The notes: a model not told the origin generated them from the letters alone. Numbered from the stretch's first letter, positions 1 to 9,704 are shown. The stretch: 26,694 bases of DNA from Chloracidobacterium sp. UBA6041 (GCA_002427845.1 DIYZ01000224.1:4491-31184), one strand, 5' to 3'. Program-made: numbers and translations.

Positions 1-762
1 AGCATGATGCTGCCCGCGCTTCAGGTCAAAGATGCGAATGGCAGTTGGCGGACAGTCATTGAAGACATCGGGATTCCCGTCGGGCGACCGCAAACCGTGA
101 CGGTTGATCTTACCGGCAAGTTTCTCAGCTCAAGCCGCGAAGTCCGCATCGTCACCAACATGCGCATCCTTTGGGATCAAATTCTGGTGGATACCTCGGG
201 CGAACAGCCAGCGCTTCAGCTGACGCGTCTCGATCCGATTAGCGCGAACTTGCGTTGGCGCGGATTCTCACGCGAAGTTACGCCGGACGGACGTGAGCCG
301 TTCGGCTACGACTACCAACAGGTGTCCTTCACGTCTCCCTGGAAAGTGATGCCCGGGCGATATACGCGCGAAGGAGACGTGCGCGAGTTACTTCTCAAGT
401 CAGACGACATGTTTGTCATTTCTCGACCCGGCGATGAAATCTCTTTGTCGTTTGACGCCAGAAGGTTATCGCCGTTGCCCTCCGGCTGGGCGCGAACATT
501 CCTGCTCTACGCTGATGGGTTCAGCAAAGAGATGGACATCAACTCCGCGAGCCCGGATCAAGTGTCGCCTTTGCCTTTTCATGGCATGACTAAATACCCG
601 TATACGAATCCTGAAGCGTATCCAATGACCGCCGCGCGGCGCGCGTACATGGATCGATACAACACGCGGCTGGTCACCACTGAGATACCCTCAATTGATA
701 CAATCCTGACCAGCACAGCAAACCTCGTGAGTAAATCGCAGCGGGAAAGAGCGCCTCGTTAG
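1..762 (+). CDS. C-terminal part of a secreted FG-GAP/CRTAC1-type protein (5' end outside window)
   Basis: The reading frame is open from the first base, so the first ATG at 4 is probably internal. The visible 252 residues lack FG-GAP repeats. They end in a block with FLLYADGFSKEMDIN followed by PLPFHGMTKYPY, which I recognise from the C-terminus of long Acidobacteriota proteins with TPR, FG-GAP/VCBS and ASPIC/UnbV-like repeats. Those proteins are exported and of unknown biochemical role. The gene ends at a TAG, and 29 bases later a nitrilase pseudogene starts on the same strand. The family call rests on memory of this tail only. Confidence 0.55.
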   Translation, partial: SMMLPALQVKDANGSWRTVIEDIGIPVGRPQTVTVDLTGKFLSSSREVRIVTNMRILWDQILVDTSGEQPALQLTRLDPISANLRWRGFSREVTPDGREPFGYDYQQVSFTSPWKVMPGRYTREGDVRELLLKSDDMFVISRPGDEISLSFDARRLSPLPSGWARTFLLYADGFSKEMDINSASPDQVSPLPFHGMTKYPYTNPEAYPMTAARRAYMDRYNTRLVTTEIPSIDTILTSTANLVSKSQRERAPR

Positions 763-791
763 AACGAAAGAATGGGAATGAGAAAGTAACT

Positions 792-1478
792 ATGGAACAG
801 ATCCGATATTCAGCAGCAGCTTGTCAGACAGACTTACCGAATCCAATTGAGCGTCGCGCGATGCGCACGAACACCGATCGTACGCTATCAATGATTGATC
901 GGACCGGAAGGAATTCTATATAAGTATCGGAAAGTCAACCCGTGGATCCCGTACGAAGTTCACGCAAGTCCACATGATCTTGAAGGCTATGATGAGCCTC
1001 TTTTTCCAGTGGCCGACACGCCTATTGGGCGTATTGGTTGCGCTATTTGTTACGACTGGATATTCCCCGAGGCAATCCGGCAATTAGCTGCGAACGGTGC
1101 CGAGGTGTTGGTGCGCGTGTCCGCTTACATGGATCCGTGGGGCGCAACGGAGCCAATGGACTGGTGGACAATTGTGAATCGCTGTCGCGCGCTCGAGAAC
1201 ACTGCATACGTCGTGGCGGCCAATCAGGGCGCGAGCCTGAAACACTATCCGCCCTAGGTGAACGTATCGTCGTGGCGCCAGTAGATATTTCCGCACTGCG
1301 ACATGAGCGCGACATCCGCCGCGGCCATCACATGCTCGCGCATCTGCGTACCGAGGCGTATCCGGTTTACGGTAGACACCGGTATCCACCGCGGGAGAGT
1401 GACGCGAGGAAGGCGCCGACGGAAATTTCCTACGAGGAAAATAATCGCCTGATCGATGAGGCGAAGCGACGGATTTGA
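792..1478 (+). pseudogene. Nitrilase/amidase-family carbon-nitrogen hydrolase, two internal deletions
   Basis: Three pieces of one carbon-nitrogen hydrolase lie in different frames. Piece 1 runs from the ATG at 792 for about 34 residues (MEQIRYSAAACQTDLPNP). At about 893-895 it jumps frame into LIGPEGILYKYRKVNPWIP. Piece 2 carries the catalytic Lys of YRKVNPW and the catalytic Cys in GCAICYDWIFPEA, then stops at the TAG at 1255-1257. Piece 3 resumes one frame over with GERIVVAPVDIS and ends at 1478. The first junction lacks about 75 residues, including the segment with the catalytic Glu. The second lacks about 25. With the Glu lost and the frame broken twice the protein cannot work. The family normally degrades nitriles or amides in the cytoplasm. 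Confidence 0.85.
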
Positions 1479-1488
1479 GCCATGGCCA

Positions 1489-4056
1489 CTAAAAAGCATC
1501 TGCCATGGTGCGAATCTTGAGTTGATTGCGAAACTCGCTTAGCCCGATCGCGACGCTCGTGCGGAACTCGACTTCCACTTTCCTTCCCGGTATCAGATCA
1601 AAGTAATTATCCGCAAAGAAGCCGGTGTAATTTGGCGCCGACAAGTAAACCGCCCGCGCAACCTTGTCAGAAGACAGAGTGATTTTGAATCCAGTGCGCG
1701 TGGGCACCGCGTCGGCGCTGACTTGCGGCCGCGGCAGCGAGAGATTCTTGTATGGTTGAAAGAAGTGCTCATTACTTGTGACTGTCTTGCCGCCCACCAC
1801 CAACTCTGTGAAAAGAAACACAGCTTTGGCATCCTTCCCTGCGAGCATGGTGCTAATGGGAACGGTTAAATACGACCTGCTGTTGAGCGGCACAACCTCG
1901 ATGTCTTGCTGTTGGTTCCACAACGTATGGCCGTCGAAGTCGAGCAGGCTCAACTTCAGTTGCGCAACGGTCGGCCGTAATCGATCAGAGACGACGAAGA
2001 AGTCGATATTACCGTTGTCTTCGTGCGGGCTGAGGAGAATTTCACTGTAGAACCGGCGTGCGTAGTACTGCAGCGCTTTCCAGCGTCCGGTGTAGTCGAT
2101 ACTCGACCACGATGCGACGGGCCAACAGTCGTCGATCTGCCAAAAAAGCGAACCCATGTTGTGGGGCATGATGCGCCGCAAATGCTCGGCGCCGATCTTG
2201 ATCCCTTCCGCTTGCAAGACCTGACTCACATAGAGAAACGATTCGAAATCTTTCGGCTCCAGATACTCGCGCAGCATGTATTCGCGGATCAACTGGTTAC
2301 CGCGGGGATGTCTTTGGTGGGCCATCATCACCGGCGATTTGATGTCGCGATCCGAGGCCACCGTGTAGGTGTTGACAGTCTCAATCTGTGGAAACGACTG
2401 AAAGCCGTATTCGCTCATGAAGCGCGGAAACTGTTTCTCATACTCGCTAAAGGGCGCAGACGCGTGCCACACCTGCCAGTAGTGAAGATCACCCATCTTC
2501 TGCGATTCCGGGTCGTCTTCAAGGTTAGAACTGGGCGAACTGGGCCAGTAAGGCCGCGACGGATCCAGGGAGGCACAAACTTCCGGCAGAACCCCGTAGA
2601 AAATCTTCAGGTAATCGTCCCAGAGCGTGGCGGGAAGACGATCCTTCCAGCCCCAGTGATACCAGCCGGACTCGATTTCGTTGTTGCCGACCCAGATCAC
2701 GATGCTCGGATGATTGCGCAACCGTTTGACATTATCGGTGGCTTCCTGTCTTACGTTATCGAGAAACGCTTGATCACCCGGATACAAGCTGCAGCCGAAC
2801 ATGAAATCCTGCCAGACGAGAATTCCCATTTCATCACAGCGGTCGTAGAAATCGTTGCGCTCGTAAATGCCGCCACCCCAAACCCGCAGCATGTTCATAT
2901 TGGCGTCGCGCACTGATTCCAGCAGTTGGCGGTATTTGTCTTTGGTGATGCGGGTCGGAAAACTATCAGCAGGAATCCAGTTGCCGCCTTTCGCAAAGAC
3001 GGGCACGCCGTTGACTACAAAAGTGAAACTCTTGCCGGACTCATCACGCTCTTGTCTGAGTTCCACTGATCGCAAGCCCGTGCGCATCGTCGTTTGATCG
3101 GCCAGCCGGCCATCGATCACCAGACGCGCTTTGAAGGTATAGAGGGGATGGGCGCCGAGTCCGTTGGGCCACCAAAGGGCCGGGTGCGGAATGACGAAGT
3201 CGAGCGCGAAGCGATTGGAGCCTCGCGTCAAGGTCACGTCGCTTTTCGCGGCAGTGCTCGCGTCAGTCAGATTGTCCACGATGATGGTTGCACGGGCATT
3301 GGCGCTGGCAACAACTTCAATATCCGCCGTCAATTTTGCGGCGTCCGCCGTAATCTGCTTGGGCAGGATGTGCAAATCGTCCACGCGCGCTTTGTCCCAG
3401 GCCTCTAAATAGACAGGGCGCCAAATACCGCTCGTAACGAAGCGCGGCCCCCAATCCCAGCCAAACTGATAGGGCGCCTTGCGCGTGTGCGGACTTGTTT
3501 TTTCGCCCTGATCGTTGCCGGCGGGAAGCTCGTATTTCATCTTCGCCATGATGGGCAAGACTTCGTTGATGGGCGAACGAAATCGAATACGCAACGTGTT
3601 GAGGCCGGGTTTAAAGAGGCGTTTACCGTCCGCCCGCCACGTGCGAAACATGTTGTCAGCGTTCAGCAGCGATGCATCGTTGAGAAATACGTTGGCGTAG
3701 GTGTCCAAACCCTCGAAGACTAACTCGAGGTTTTCGTGCTTGAGCATCTCAGGCGCGACATTGAAAGTGGTCTGATATTCCCAGTCGGTCTTGCCGATCC
3801 ATTGCTGCTTCTGTTCATTGTCGCGCCAGAAAGGATCATCAATCAGTTTGTTGTTGAGCAGGTCAGTGTGCACGCAGCCTGGCACGGTCGCCGAGTACCA
3901 GGTGTCTTTACCCGCCTCGCGAAATTGCCAGCCAGTCTGCACCGGAATTTTGATCTTCGCGATTCCCTTCGATCTAAGGTTTGTTTGGGATTGGGAGGTA
4001 TGACTGGTAAAGACTACCAGGACCAAAACGGCCCACCGCAATTTTCCTTTATTCAT
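1489..4056 (-). CDS. Exported GH2 beta-mannosidase
   Basis: Glycoside hydrolase family 2 exo-beta-mannosidase of about 855 residues, close to the family's usual length, which removes terminal beta-mannose from mannan-derived oligosaccharides. Order: signal peptide (MNKGKLRWAVLVLVVF, then QSQ), jelly-roll sugar-binding domain (VPGCVHTDLL, DWEYQTTF), Ig-like domain, TIM barrel, C-terminal beta domains. The acid/base is about E460 in WVGNNEIESG and the nucleophile about E549 in FMSEYGFQSFP. An upstream TTG at 4074 is also in frame. I prefer the ATG at 4056 because AAGGTG lies 9 bases before it, and the TTG overlaps that ribosome site. It shares orientation with the GH5 gene about 150 bases upstream, so the two may act together on plant or microbial glycans. 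Confidence 0.93.
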   Translation of the reverse strand: MNKGKLRWAVLVLVVFTSHTSQSQTNLRSKGIAKIKIPVQTGWQFREAGKDTWYSATVPGCVHTDLLNNKLIDDPFWRDNEQKQQWIGKTDWEYQTTFNVAPEMLKHENLELVFEGLDTYANVFLNDASLLNADNMFRTWRADGKRLFKPGLNTLRIRFRSPINEVLPIMAKMKYELPAGNDQGEKTSPHTRKAPYQFGWDWGPRFVTSGIWRPVYLEAWDKARVDDLHILPKQITADAAKLTADIEVVASANARATIIVDNLTDASTAAKSDVTLTRGSNRFALDFVIPHPALWWPNGLGAHPLYTFKARLVIDGRLADQTTMRTGLRSVELRQERDESGKSFTFVVNGVPVFAKGGNWIPADSFPTRITKDKYRQLLESVRDANMNMLRVWGGGIYERNDFYDRCDEMGILVWQDFMFGCSLYPGDQAFLDNVRQEATDNVKRLRNHPSIVIWVGNNEIESGWYHWGWKDRLPATLWDDYLKIFYGVLPEVCASLDPSRPYWPSSPSSNLEDDPESQKMGDLHYWQVWHASAPFSEYEKQFPRFMSEYGFQSFPQIETVNTYTVASDRDIKSPVMMAHQRHPRGNQLIREYMLREYLEPKDFESFLYVSQVLQAEGIKIGAEHLRRIMPHNMGSLFWQIDDCWPVASWSSIDYTGRWKALQYYARRFYSEILLSPHEDNGNIDFFVVSDRLRPTVAQLKLSLLDFDGHTLWNQQQDIEVVPLNSRSYLTVPISTMLAGKDAKAVFLFTELVVGGKTVTSNEHFFQPYKNLSLPRPQVSADAVPTRTGFKITLSSDKVARAVYLSAPNYTGFFADNYFDLIPGRKVEVEFRTSVAIGLSEFRNQLKIRTMADAF

Positions 4057-4211
4057 CTGTCGGTTCACCTTCAACGAGATTTACTTTGCGCTTTCGCGCT
4101 GGCTGAGAAAAACAGCTTTACCATACCGAAACGACGGATCTTCTTAGGAAGAGCACGATGAAACCCTTTCACGCAAAGGCGCAAAGAAGAGCAAACGAGC
4201 CGTGCTGAGAA

Positions 4212-5444
4212 TCACCTTAGCGCCAGAGCTTTCAGATATCCCTGGTTGATACGACAATTTGCAAATCTTATTCGCACAAGATAATCGCTCAACGCTTTCT
4301 TTACTCTGTCTCTGGGAGGCCGGTTTTTTCTCACTTCCTCGAACGTTATGCGCGGGCTCTCCGCGAACTCAACGATCGTGTCCCATTCCGCAGGTGAGTT
4401 TATCGATACAACGCAGGAAGTCGCGTCCAATTTCTTGTACGGCCAGAAACACCATCCAATGTTGTTCAGTTCAAGCAACGTCCTGAAGGAACCAATCCAC
4501 TCATCGGTGTTTTCGCCGGATTCGCCCATCCAAACCGGTACATTATGCTTGTCACGAAAATCAAGGTACTCCTGAATGGCCTGTTGATTCACGTCCATCC
4601 AGTACTTGTGAAACGTATAGGCCACTTTGTCATCAAACGGAGTCCCGAAAACTTTGAAGTTGGTGTCCCACTGCGCGCCTCCGAGAAAAATGATGTGATT
4701 CCTGTCGACCTCTCGTATCGCTGCTACGATTCTGCGGTAGAGCGGCTCCAGCTTTGGGTTTAGGTAGACGGTATCGAAATAGTGTGCGATCGGCTCGTTG
4801 AGTAGATCGTACCCTACGACAGTAGGCTCGTCTGGATAACGCGCCGCAATCTTCCGCCAGATGTTAACAGTCAAGTCCTGGCTCTCGGCGCTTTCAAAGA
4901 GAAACGGGTAGCCCCAGCTATCATCAATATTATCTCCAGTCTGTCCGCCGGGAGCAGCGTGCATGTCCAGAATTACAAAGAGACCTTCTTTCTTGCACCA
5001 ATCTACAACGCGGTCTAAGAGCTCGTAGCCGGCGCCCTCCAGCTTTTGCGGCTCACCCTCTGATACAAACAACCGATAGCTGAACGGAACCCGAACCGAG
5101 TTGAACCCGGCTTGCTTTATGAACCTAATATCCTCCCGGGTGATGTAATTGTCGCGATAAGCTTTCCAGAATCGCCGCGCCTCGTCTTCACCGATCAGTT
5201 CATTGATTACCGTGTGAATCAACACAGGGGAGTTAGCGGTCTTGAATTTGAACATGTAGCCCTCAGGCAGCAACCAGTTGCCAAGATTGATGCCTTTCAG
5301 AAGAAATGGCTTACCGTCCGGCGAGGCAAGATCTTTGCCTCGGGTCGTGACGAATCTCGACTGCCCATTGCTCGCTACGGAAGCGCCGAGGCTCAGTAGA
5401 ATAATGCTCAACCAGAACGCTAGCTTTTTTCTGCAACACGACAT
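4212..5444 (-). CDS. Exported GH5 glucanase (cellulase / exo-1,3-beta-glucanase type)
   Basis: Glycoside hydrolase family 5 enzyme of 410 residues. It has a Cys-rich but otherwise normal signal peptide (KLAFWLSIILLSLGASVAS). The catalytic barrel begins at KPFLLKGINLGNWLLPEGYM, a start typical of GH5 exo-beta-1,3-glucanase/cellulase relatives. The acid/base is about E217 in YDLLNEPIAH and the nucleophile about E308 in VWMGESGENTDEW. RVPFSYR and DMHAAPGGQ are further family motifs. A GGGAGAG ribosome site sits 9 bases before the ATG at 5444. The exact substrate (beta-1,3- or beta-1,4-glucan, or mannan) cannot be read from the sequence. The neighbouring beta-mannosidase makes a mannan or glucomannan context possible. 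Confidence 0.9.
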   Translation of the reverse strand: MSCCRKKLAFWLSIILLSLGASVASNGQSRFVTTRGKDLASPDGKPFLLKGINLGNWLLPEGYMFKFKTANSPVLIHTVINELIGEDEARRFWKAYRDNYITREDIRFIKQAGFNSVRVPFSYRLFVSEGEPQKLEGAGYELLDRVVDWCKKEGLFVILDMHAAPGGQTGDNIDDSWGYPFLFESAESQDLTVNIWRKIAARYPDEPTVVGYDLLNEPIAHYFDTVYLNPKLEPLYRRIVAAIREVDRNHIIFLGGAQWDTNFKVFGTPFDDKVAYTFHKYWMDVNQQAIQEYLDFRDKHNVPVWMGESGENTDEWIGSFRTLLELNNIGWCFWPYKKLDATSCVVSINSPAEWDTIVEFAESPRITFEEVRKNRPPRDRVKKALSDYLVRIRFANCRINQGYLKALALR

Positions 5445-6068
5445 CTATTATCACTCTCCCTTTGGCCCAACCTCCAACCAGGCATTTGAGCCGCCCGCCC
5501 GCGCATGGTATTCAACTTCGGATGCCAGCAGCAAGATGTTTTCCGGTCACAAAGGGGGTCCATCACCGGCCGCTGTTCAGTCAGACAGATCCGCCGCAGT
5601 GAATTGCTACTAACATACAAGCCGTGTCAGGTAAGTATTCATGTTAAGATGCGCGCTCGCAGACTGACGAGTTTTTGTGGCGGCCCGAGGAATGGCGTCG
5701 CTAAGCGCTTGAAAGACCAAACCACCCGAAACGCCACTAGTGCGTGAACCGCAAAAATGAAAGCTGAAACCTGTGGCTGCATTGCGGCCTTGAAGTGCAC
5801 GGACTTCCTAGTCTTCGCAGCGGTTTCATTTCGTTCTCGGCAGAAATCGCTCAGCAGCTTTCTTCGTCAGATTCCCATAGTTGTGATTATTACCCACCGC
5901 ACGCACGAGCAAACAGTTGACCGCGGATCACAACGCGCAATGGTCAGCGCCTGAGGCTTTGGCGGCAATGCTGGCTAGCGTCCGGTGAGTCGGCTCGTTT
6001 CCTCGCCAATGCTGCGCGCCAAATGGCTGTGGCGCTGACGCGATACCGCTCGCGCGAGATAAGGACCG
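5445..6068. other. 624-bp intergenic region without a recognisable gene
   Basis: This lies between the divergent GH5 gene and the spermidine synthase-like gene, and presumably holds both promoters. Short open frames exist on both strands (5505-5747 and 5757-5954 plus, 5420-5620 minus). None has a convincing ribosome site or a familiar protein sequence, and I treat them as chance. I see no tRNA, no terminator with a T-tract and no convincing promoter pair. Confidence 0.5.
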
Positions 6069-8477
6069 GTGAGCCCCATTCCTTTGCCTCAAGACAATCC
6101 CGCGAGTTTATATCGCTTCCGTGATGGCTTCGAGTTGATCTTGGTAAGCCTCATAATTCTGTTTCTCGAGCTGGCTTGCATTCGCTGGTTCCCGGCTCAT
6201 GTTCTCTATCTCACGTTTTTTACCAACGTAGTGCTCCTGGCCACCTTCCTGGGAATGTCCGTAGGTTGTTTGGCCGCCAGTCGCAGCCGAAACTACCTGA
6301 CATGGACACCGCTCCTGCTCGTCATTGCTTTAGCTGCCGCGCAAGCTGTTGAGATCAGCAGCGGATCATTCATGAACTTTGTGGACGTGGGTAATCAAGC
6401 CTCGCCGCAACAAGTCTACTTCGGCACCGAATACCACAGTCAGGATCTGTCGCGCTATGCCATTCCGGTCGAGGCCCTTTGCGGCTTCTTCTTCATCGTC
6501 ATCGCACTGGCGTTTCTTGGTCCCGGACAGGAACTGGGTCGCGCCCTTAAACGATGGCCCAACCGGGTGCAGGCTTACACGCTCAACATCATTGGCAGCA
6601 TCGCGGGCATTGTACTGTTTGCCGCCTGTTCCTGGCTGGAGCTGTCGTCGTTCTGGTGGTTCTTACTGGTCGCCGTGGGATTGGGTTATTTCTATTTCAT
6701 CTCACCTCGCCATCGTTTTCCCAGAAGGCTGTTCGGTTGGGGCCCGTTGACTGCCGTGCTATTGGTGCTTGTGGTGTGGCTGGCAGCTTTCACACCCCGA
6801 CATGCCGACTTTCAGGGCCGGCATGAAGCACAGCAATTCTGGTCGCCCTACTACCGGATTGATTTTAAGCAAGCTGACCTGTCTCTTTCAGTGAATCTGA
6901 TCTATCACCAGCAGATGGTCTCGCGAAATGAGAACTTTCCGGCCTATGCTCTGCCTCACCTGCTGAATCGAGATGCGGGCAGAGCGGCCTTTGCGGACGT
7001 GCTGATCATCGGAGCGGGTTCAGGCAATGATGTCAGCCGCGCCTTGCAGTGGGGCGCCAAACACGTTGACGCTGTCGAGATCGACCCGGCCATTTATCGC
7101 CTGGGGCTAATGTATCATCCCGATCATCCTTATCAAGACGAGCGCGTTCAGATTCATCTGGATGATGGCCGCAACTTTCTTCGCTCCACTGACCGGAAGT
7201 ACGATTTGATCGTCTACGCACTGGTGGACTCGCTGGTGTTGCACAGCGGTTATAGCAACATCCGGCTGGAGAGTTTTCTGTTCACAAGCCAGACGTTTGC
7301 AGATGTGCGCCGTCACCTAAAGCCTGACGGCACCTTCGTTATCTACAATTATTTTCGTCAGGGCTGGCTTGTCGCCCGTTTGCAAAAAGGTCTGGAGGAG
7401 GCTTTCGGCGCCGGCAATCCAGTTGTCTTGACTCTGCCTTACCGAAAAGTCATTGAGCCCGAGAAAGCGACATTCGGAGACTTCACGGTTTTTTTTGCCG
7501 GGGCAACCGCGGCTTTGCGGAACACCTTCGACCGACAGCCTGAGTACTTATTGCGCAACGACCAACCCCCTGGGCCAGGCTCACCAAACGGCTTCCTACG
7601 TGACCCGGAAGATAGGACGCATGCTCAACTGATTTCAGACAACACGCAGCCGGCAAAGTCTAGCTGGCAGCATTTCGGGTTGGCGACGGTGCTGCCTCCC
7701 AATGACGGGCTGCGCACCGCGACCGACGACTGGCCGTTCCTGTATCTGCGAAAGCCGATGATACCGACACTGAGCTTGCGCGGAATGATGATCATGGGAG
7801 CGCTCGCCTTGCTGCTCATCTTCCTGTTCCTGCCTCGCCGACGAAAACTTATGAATGCCGTGGCGGAACCGGGTACCAACCTTCAAGATCACAGTCGCTC
7901 AATCAGTCGCTCAATCAGCCGCTCACTCAATGCTCAGCTCTTCTTTCTGGGCGCTGGCTTCATGCTCGTCGAGACCAAAGCGGTTGTCACTATGGCCTTG
8001 CTGTTCGGCAGCACCTGGGTCGTCAACTCAGTAGTGTTCTTTGCCGTGCTGGTGATGATCTTGCTCGCCAATCTCTGGATAGTTAAGTTCAAGCCTGCGC
8101 GCTTGTGGCCATACTACGCGGGTCTGCTTATGACCCTGGCGCTGAACGCTGTTGTCCCCCTCGATTTTTTTCTGGGAATGAACCGCAGCATTCAGGTGAT
8201 TGGCTCATGCCTGCTGGTGTTTGCGCCTATTTTGTTTGCCGGTGTCATTTTTGCTGCATCATTCAAGCGGACCACGGAGCCCGACCGCGCCTTTGGGGTC
8301 AACATCGCCGGCGCCATGGTGGGCGGGCTGGCCGAATATAGCTCGATGCTCCTGGGCTTTCAGTACTTAGTGCTGGTTACAATTCTGTTCTACACACTAT
8401 CTGCTATCGGCCTGAGACGACGAAACGACGCGCCTATAAACGAGGGCTTAGCTGACGGTGCAGCCACGAAGCACTAA
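6069..8477 (+). CDS. Membrane-embedded spermidine synthase-like methyltransferase-fold protein
   Basis: 802 residues. The N-terminal third is a membrane domain of about six hydrophobic helices (ELILVSLIILFLELACIRWF onward). The middle (about residues 305-480) is a spermidine synthase-like domain with the nucleotide-binding loop DVLIIGAGSGNDVSRAL, an acidic VEIDPAIY and LDDGRNFLR. A second membrane domain follows. Proteins of this layout are common in Acidobacteriota and Planctomycetes. Their substrate is unknown, so polyamine synthesis should not be assumed. The GTG at 6069 is chosen because TAAGGA precedes it closely and the frame has a stop at 6060. Three 12-base repeats at 7893-7928 add SRSI, SRSI and SRSL between catalytic and membrane parts. 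It stands alone between two glycosidase genes. Confidence 0.85.
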   Translation: MSPIPLPQDNPASLYRFRDGFELILVSLIILFLELACIRWFPAHVLYLTFFTNVVLLATFLGMSVGCLAASRSRNYLTWTPLLLVIALAAAQAVEISSGSFMNFVDVGNQASPQQVYFGTEYHSQDLSRYAIPVEALCGFFFIVIALAFLGPGQELGRALKRWPNRVQAYTLNIIGSIAGIVLFAACSWLELSSFWWFLLVAVGLGYFYFISPRHRFPRRLFGWGPLTAVLLVLVVWLAAFTPRHADFQGRHEAQQFWSPYYRIDFKQADLSLSVNLIYHQQMVSRNENFPAYALPHLLNRDAGRAAFADVLIIGAGSGNDVSRALQWGAKHVDAVEIDPAIYRLGLMYHPDHPYQDERVQIHLDDGRNFLRSTDRKYDLIVYALVDSLVLHSGYSNIRLESFLFTSQTFADVRRHLKPDGTFVIYNYFRQGWLVARLQKGLEEAFGAGNPVVLTLPYRKVIEPEKATFGDFTVFFAGATAALRNTFDRQPEYLLRNDQPPGPGSPNGFLRDPEDRTHAQLISDNTQPAKSSWQHFGLATVLPPNDGLRTATDDWPFLYLRKPMIPTLSLRGMMIMGALALLLIFLFLPRRRKLMNAVAEPGTNLQDHSRSISRSISRSLNAQLFFLGAGFMLVETKAVVTMALLFGSTWVVNSVVFFAVLVMILLANLWIVKFKPARLWPYYAGLLMTLALNAVVPLDFFLGMNRSIQVIGSCLLVFAPILFAGVIFAASFKRTTEPDRAFGVNIAGAMVGGLAEYSSMLLGFQYLVLVTILFYTLSAIGLRRRNDAPINEGLADGAATKH
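7893..7928 (+). repeat. 12-bp tandem repeat, three copies, in frame
   Basis: Units AGTCGCTCAATC, AGTCGCTCAATC and AGCCGCTCACTC follow one another. They encode the tetrapeptide SRSI/SRSI/SRSL in a polar linker before the C-terminal membrane domain. Since 12 is a multiple of three, copy-number change would not break the frame. Confidence 0.85.
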
Positions 8478-8699
8478 GGTGATTTTGGCGGTCGCCGAGA
8501 AGTCGTCAGCGGTTCAATCGTACATTGCGAAATGGTTGACGTGGCGCTGGGCGTGAATAAGCCAGCAACTACAAGATGCTTTTCGTCACTAAAGAAAGAT
8601 TGCCATGCAAAGCAAGCTAAAAGTAATCCGGTGCGCGCTGGCATTGAGTGCAGTGACTTTGATCAGCGTGAACGAGGTCCTATCCGGCAAATGGCGCCT
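8478..8699. other. Short intergenic region with a possible secretion-signal remnant
   Basis: Convergent gap between the spermidine synthase-like gene and the GH16 gene. An open frame from the ATG at 8605 to the TAA at 8704 reads MQSKLKVIRCALALSAVTLI, then 13 more residues. It looks like a bare signal peptide and follows an AAAGAAAGA stretch. It may be the stump of a deleted exported protein, or chance. No terminator with a T-tract is evident. Confidence 0.25.
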
Positions 8700-9704
8700 T
8701 CAGTAATCACAGGGTGACGTCAACGCCGGCAACGGCGCCGGCACAGTATCCTGAAATTTGACGGACCTTCGTCGCAGGGCTCCCACCTTCGCTTCAACCC
8801 CTTCAGGCGTGAGTAATCTCTTTGCCTCATGGAACACCCAATCGATGTCCTCTCGGTATTGGCGTACATCGTTGGATTTCACGGTCCCATCCTTGATAAA
8901 CCAAAGATTAAAATTTATCGACATGAGAGATCGCGGGTAATACAGCCCACCATGGTCGGCCAGAGCTTTGCCGTCGATGAAATACTTCACCTTTCCATCA
9001 GAGACTTGCGTGACCAGTGTATGCCACCCTGCTTTGCTTCCGCTGGTGCTATTAAAGACGTTATCTTTCTTCCAATTCGGCTCGGGGCTGAAAGTTCTCC
9101 AGGAAGTCACAAACAACGTGGGTCCATCGCTGCCCCAGCCGCCATTCGGCAGATACTCGAAATCAAGCTCGCTGTAGTCGGGATCCATTGGCGCCTTCAA
9201 TGGGCTAATGGTGTAGAAGCTCTCCACGAGCTGATCGCCGCTGGGCCCGTCAGTCGGGATATCAACAAAGCGAACACGAGCAGCATAAGTGCCCTCCATG
9301 TATTTGCGTTGGTGGCAAATCTGGGTCTGATGGGTATTAGCGCCGGTGCCATCGGTGGAAGAGGTCATGCGCAGTAGACGATTGCCTCGCTGATCCGGGT
9401 CACCAAGAAGTGACACGCCCTTGTTTCCCCAAGTTGCGCCCGGCACTCCTGGCCACCCTGCCGCAGTGCGAATGATCCAGCCGTGTTTGGCCAGTTGTTT
9501 GTAGTTGGAATAGTTAAAGTCGTCAAATAGTGTTTGTGACGATGGCTCTGTGCCGAGAGCCATCTGTAGGGAAACAGATGGCTTCTTGCCGGTTAGCTGC
9601 CGCGCACGTGAGGGAGCAGTGGTGAATGTGGGGAGTGAAGCGGGACCGCCGCTTCCTATTACAAAGAGAAGACTGATGTACAATACGGTCTCAAATAACA
9701 TCAT
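8700..9704 (-). CDS. Exported GH16-type beta-glucanase
   Basis: Concanavalin A-like glycoside hydrolase of 334 residues. A hydrophobic signal (MMLFETVLYISLLFVIGS) is followed by a low-complexity stretch and the jelly-roll domain (LFDDFNYSNYKQLAKHGW onward). The catalytic signature of GH16, E-x-D-x-E, is present as SELDFEYL: E179 is the expected nucleophile, D181 the assistant and E183 the acid/base. The reading frame extends upstream to 9812. The ATG pair at 9704/9701 is preferred because GAGGA lies 6 bases before it and a signal peptide starts there. Family members cut beta-1,3, beta-1,4 or galactan linkages outside the cell. The region around the motif is more divergent than in characterised laminarinases, so the substrate stays open. 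It converges on the upstream plus-strand gene. Confidence 0.8.
   Translation of the reverse strand: MMLFETVLYISLLFVIGSGGPASLPTFTTAPSRARQLTGKKPSVSLQMALGTEPSSQTLFDDFNYSNYKQLAKHGWIIRTAAGWPGVPGATWGNKGVSLLGDPDQRGNRLLRMTSSTDGTGANTHQTQICHQRKYMEGTYAARVRFVDIPTDGPSGDQLVESFYTISPLKAPMDPDYSELDFEYLPNGGWGSDGPTLFVTSWRTFSPEPNWKKDNVFNSTSGSKAGWHTLVTQVSDGKVKYFIDGKALADHGGLYYPRSLMSINFNLWFIKDGTVKSNDVRQYREDIDWVFHEAKRLLTPEGVEAKVGALRRRSVKFQDTVPAPLPALTSPCDY

Noticed and set aside
2023..2916. 297-codon plus-strand open frame
   Set aside because: It lies entirely opposite the GH2 beta-mannosidase, whose catalytic motifs are intact; it is a shadow frame.
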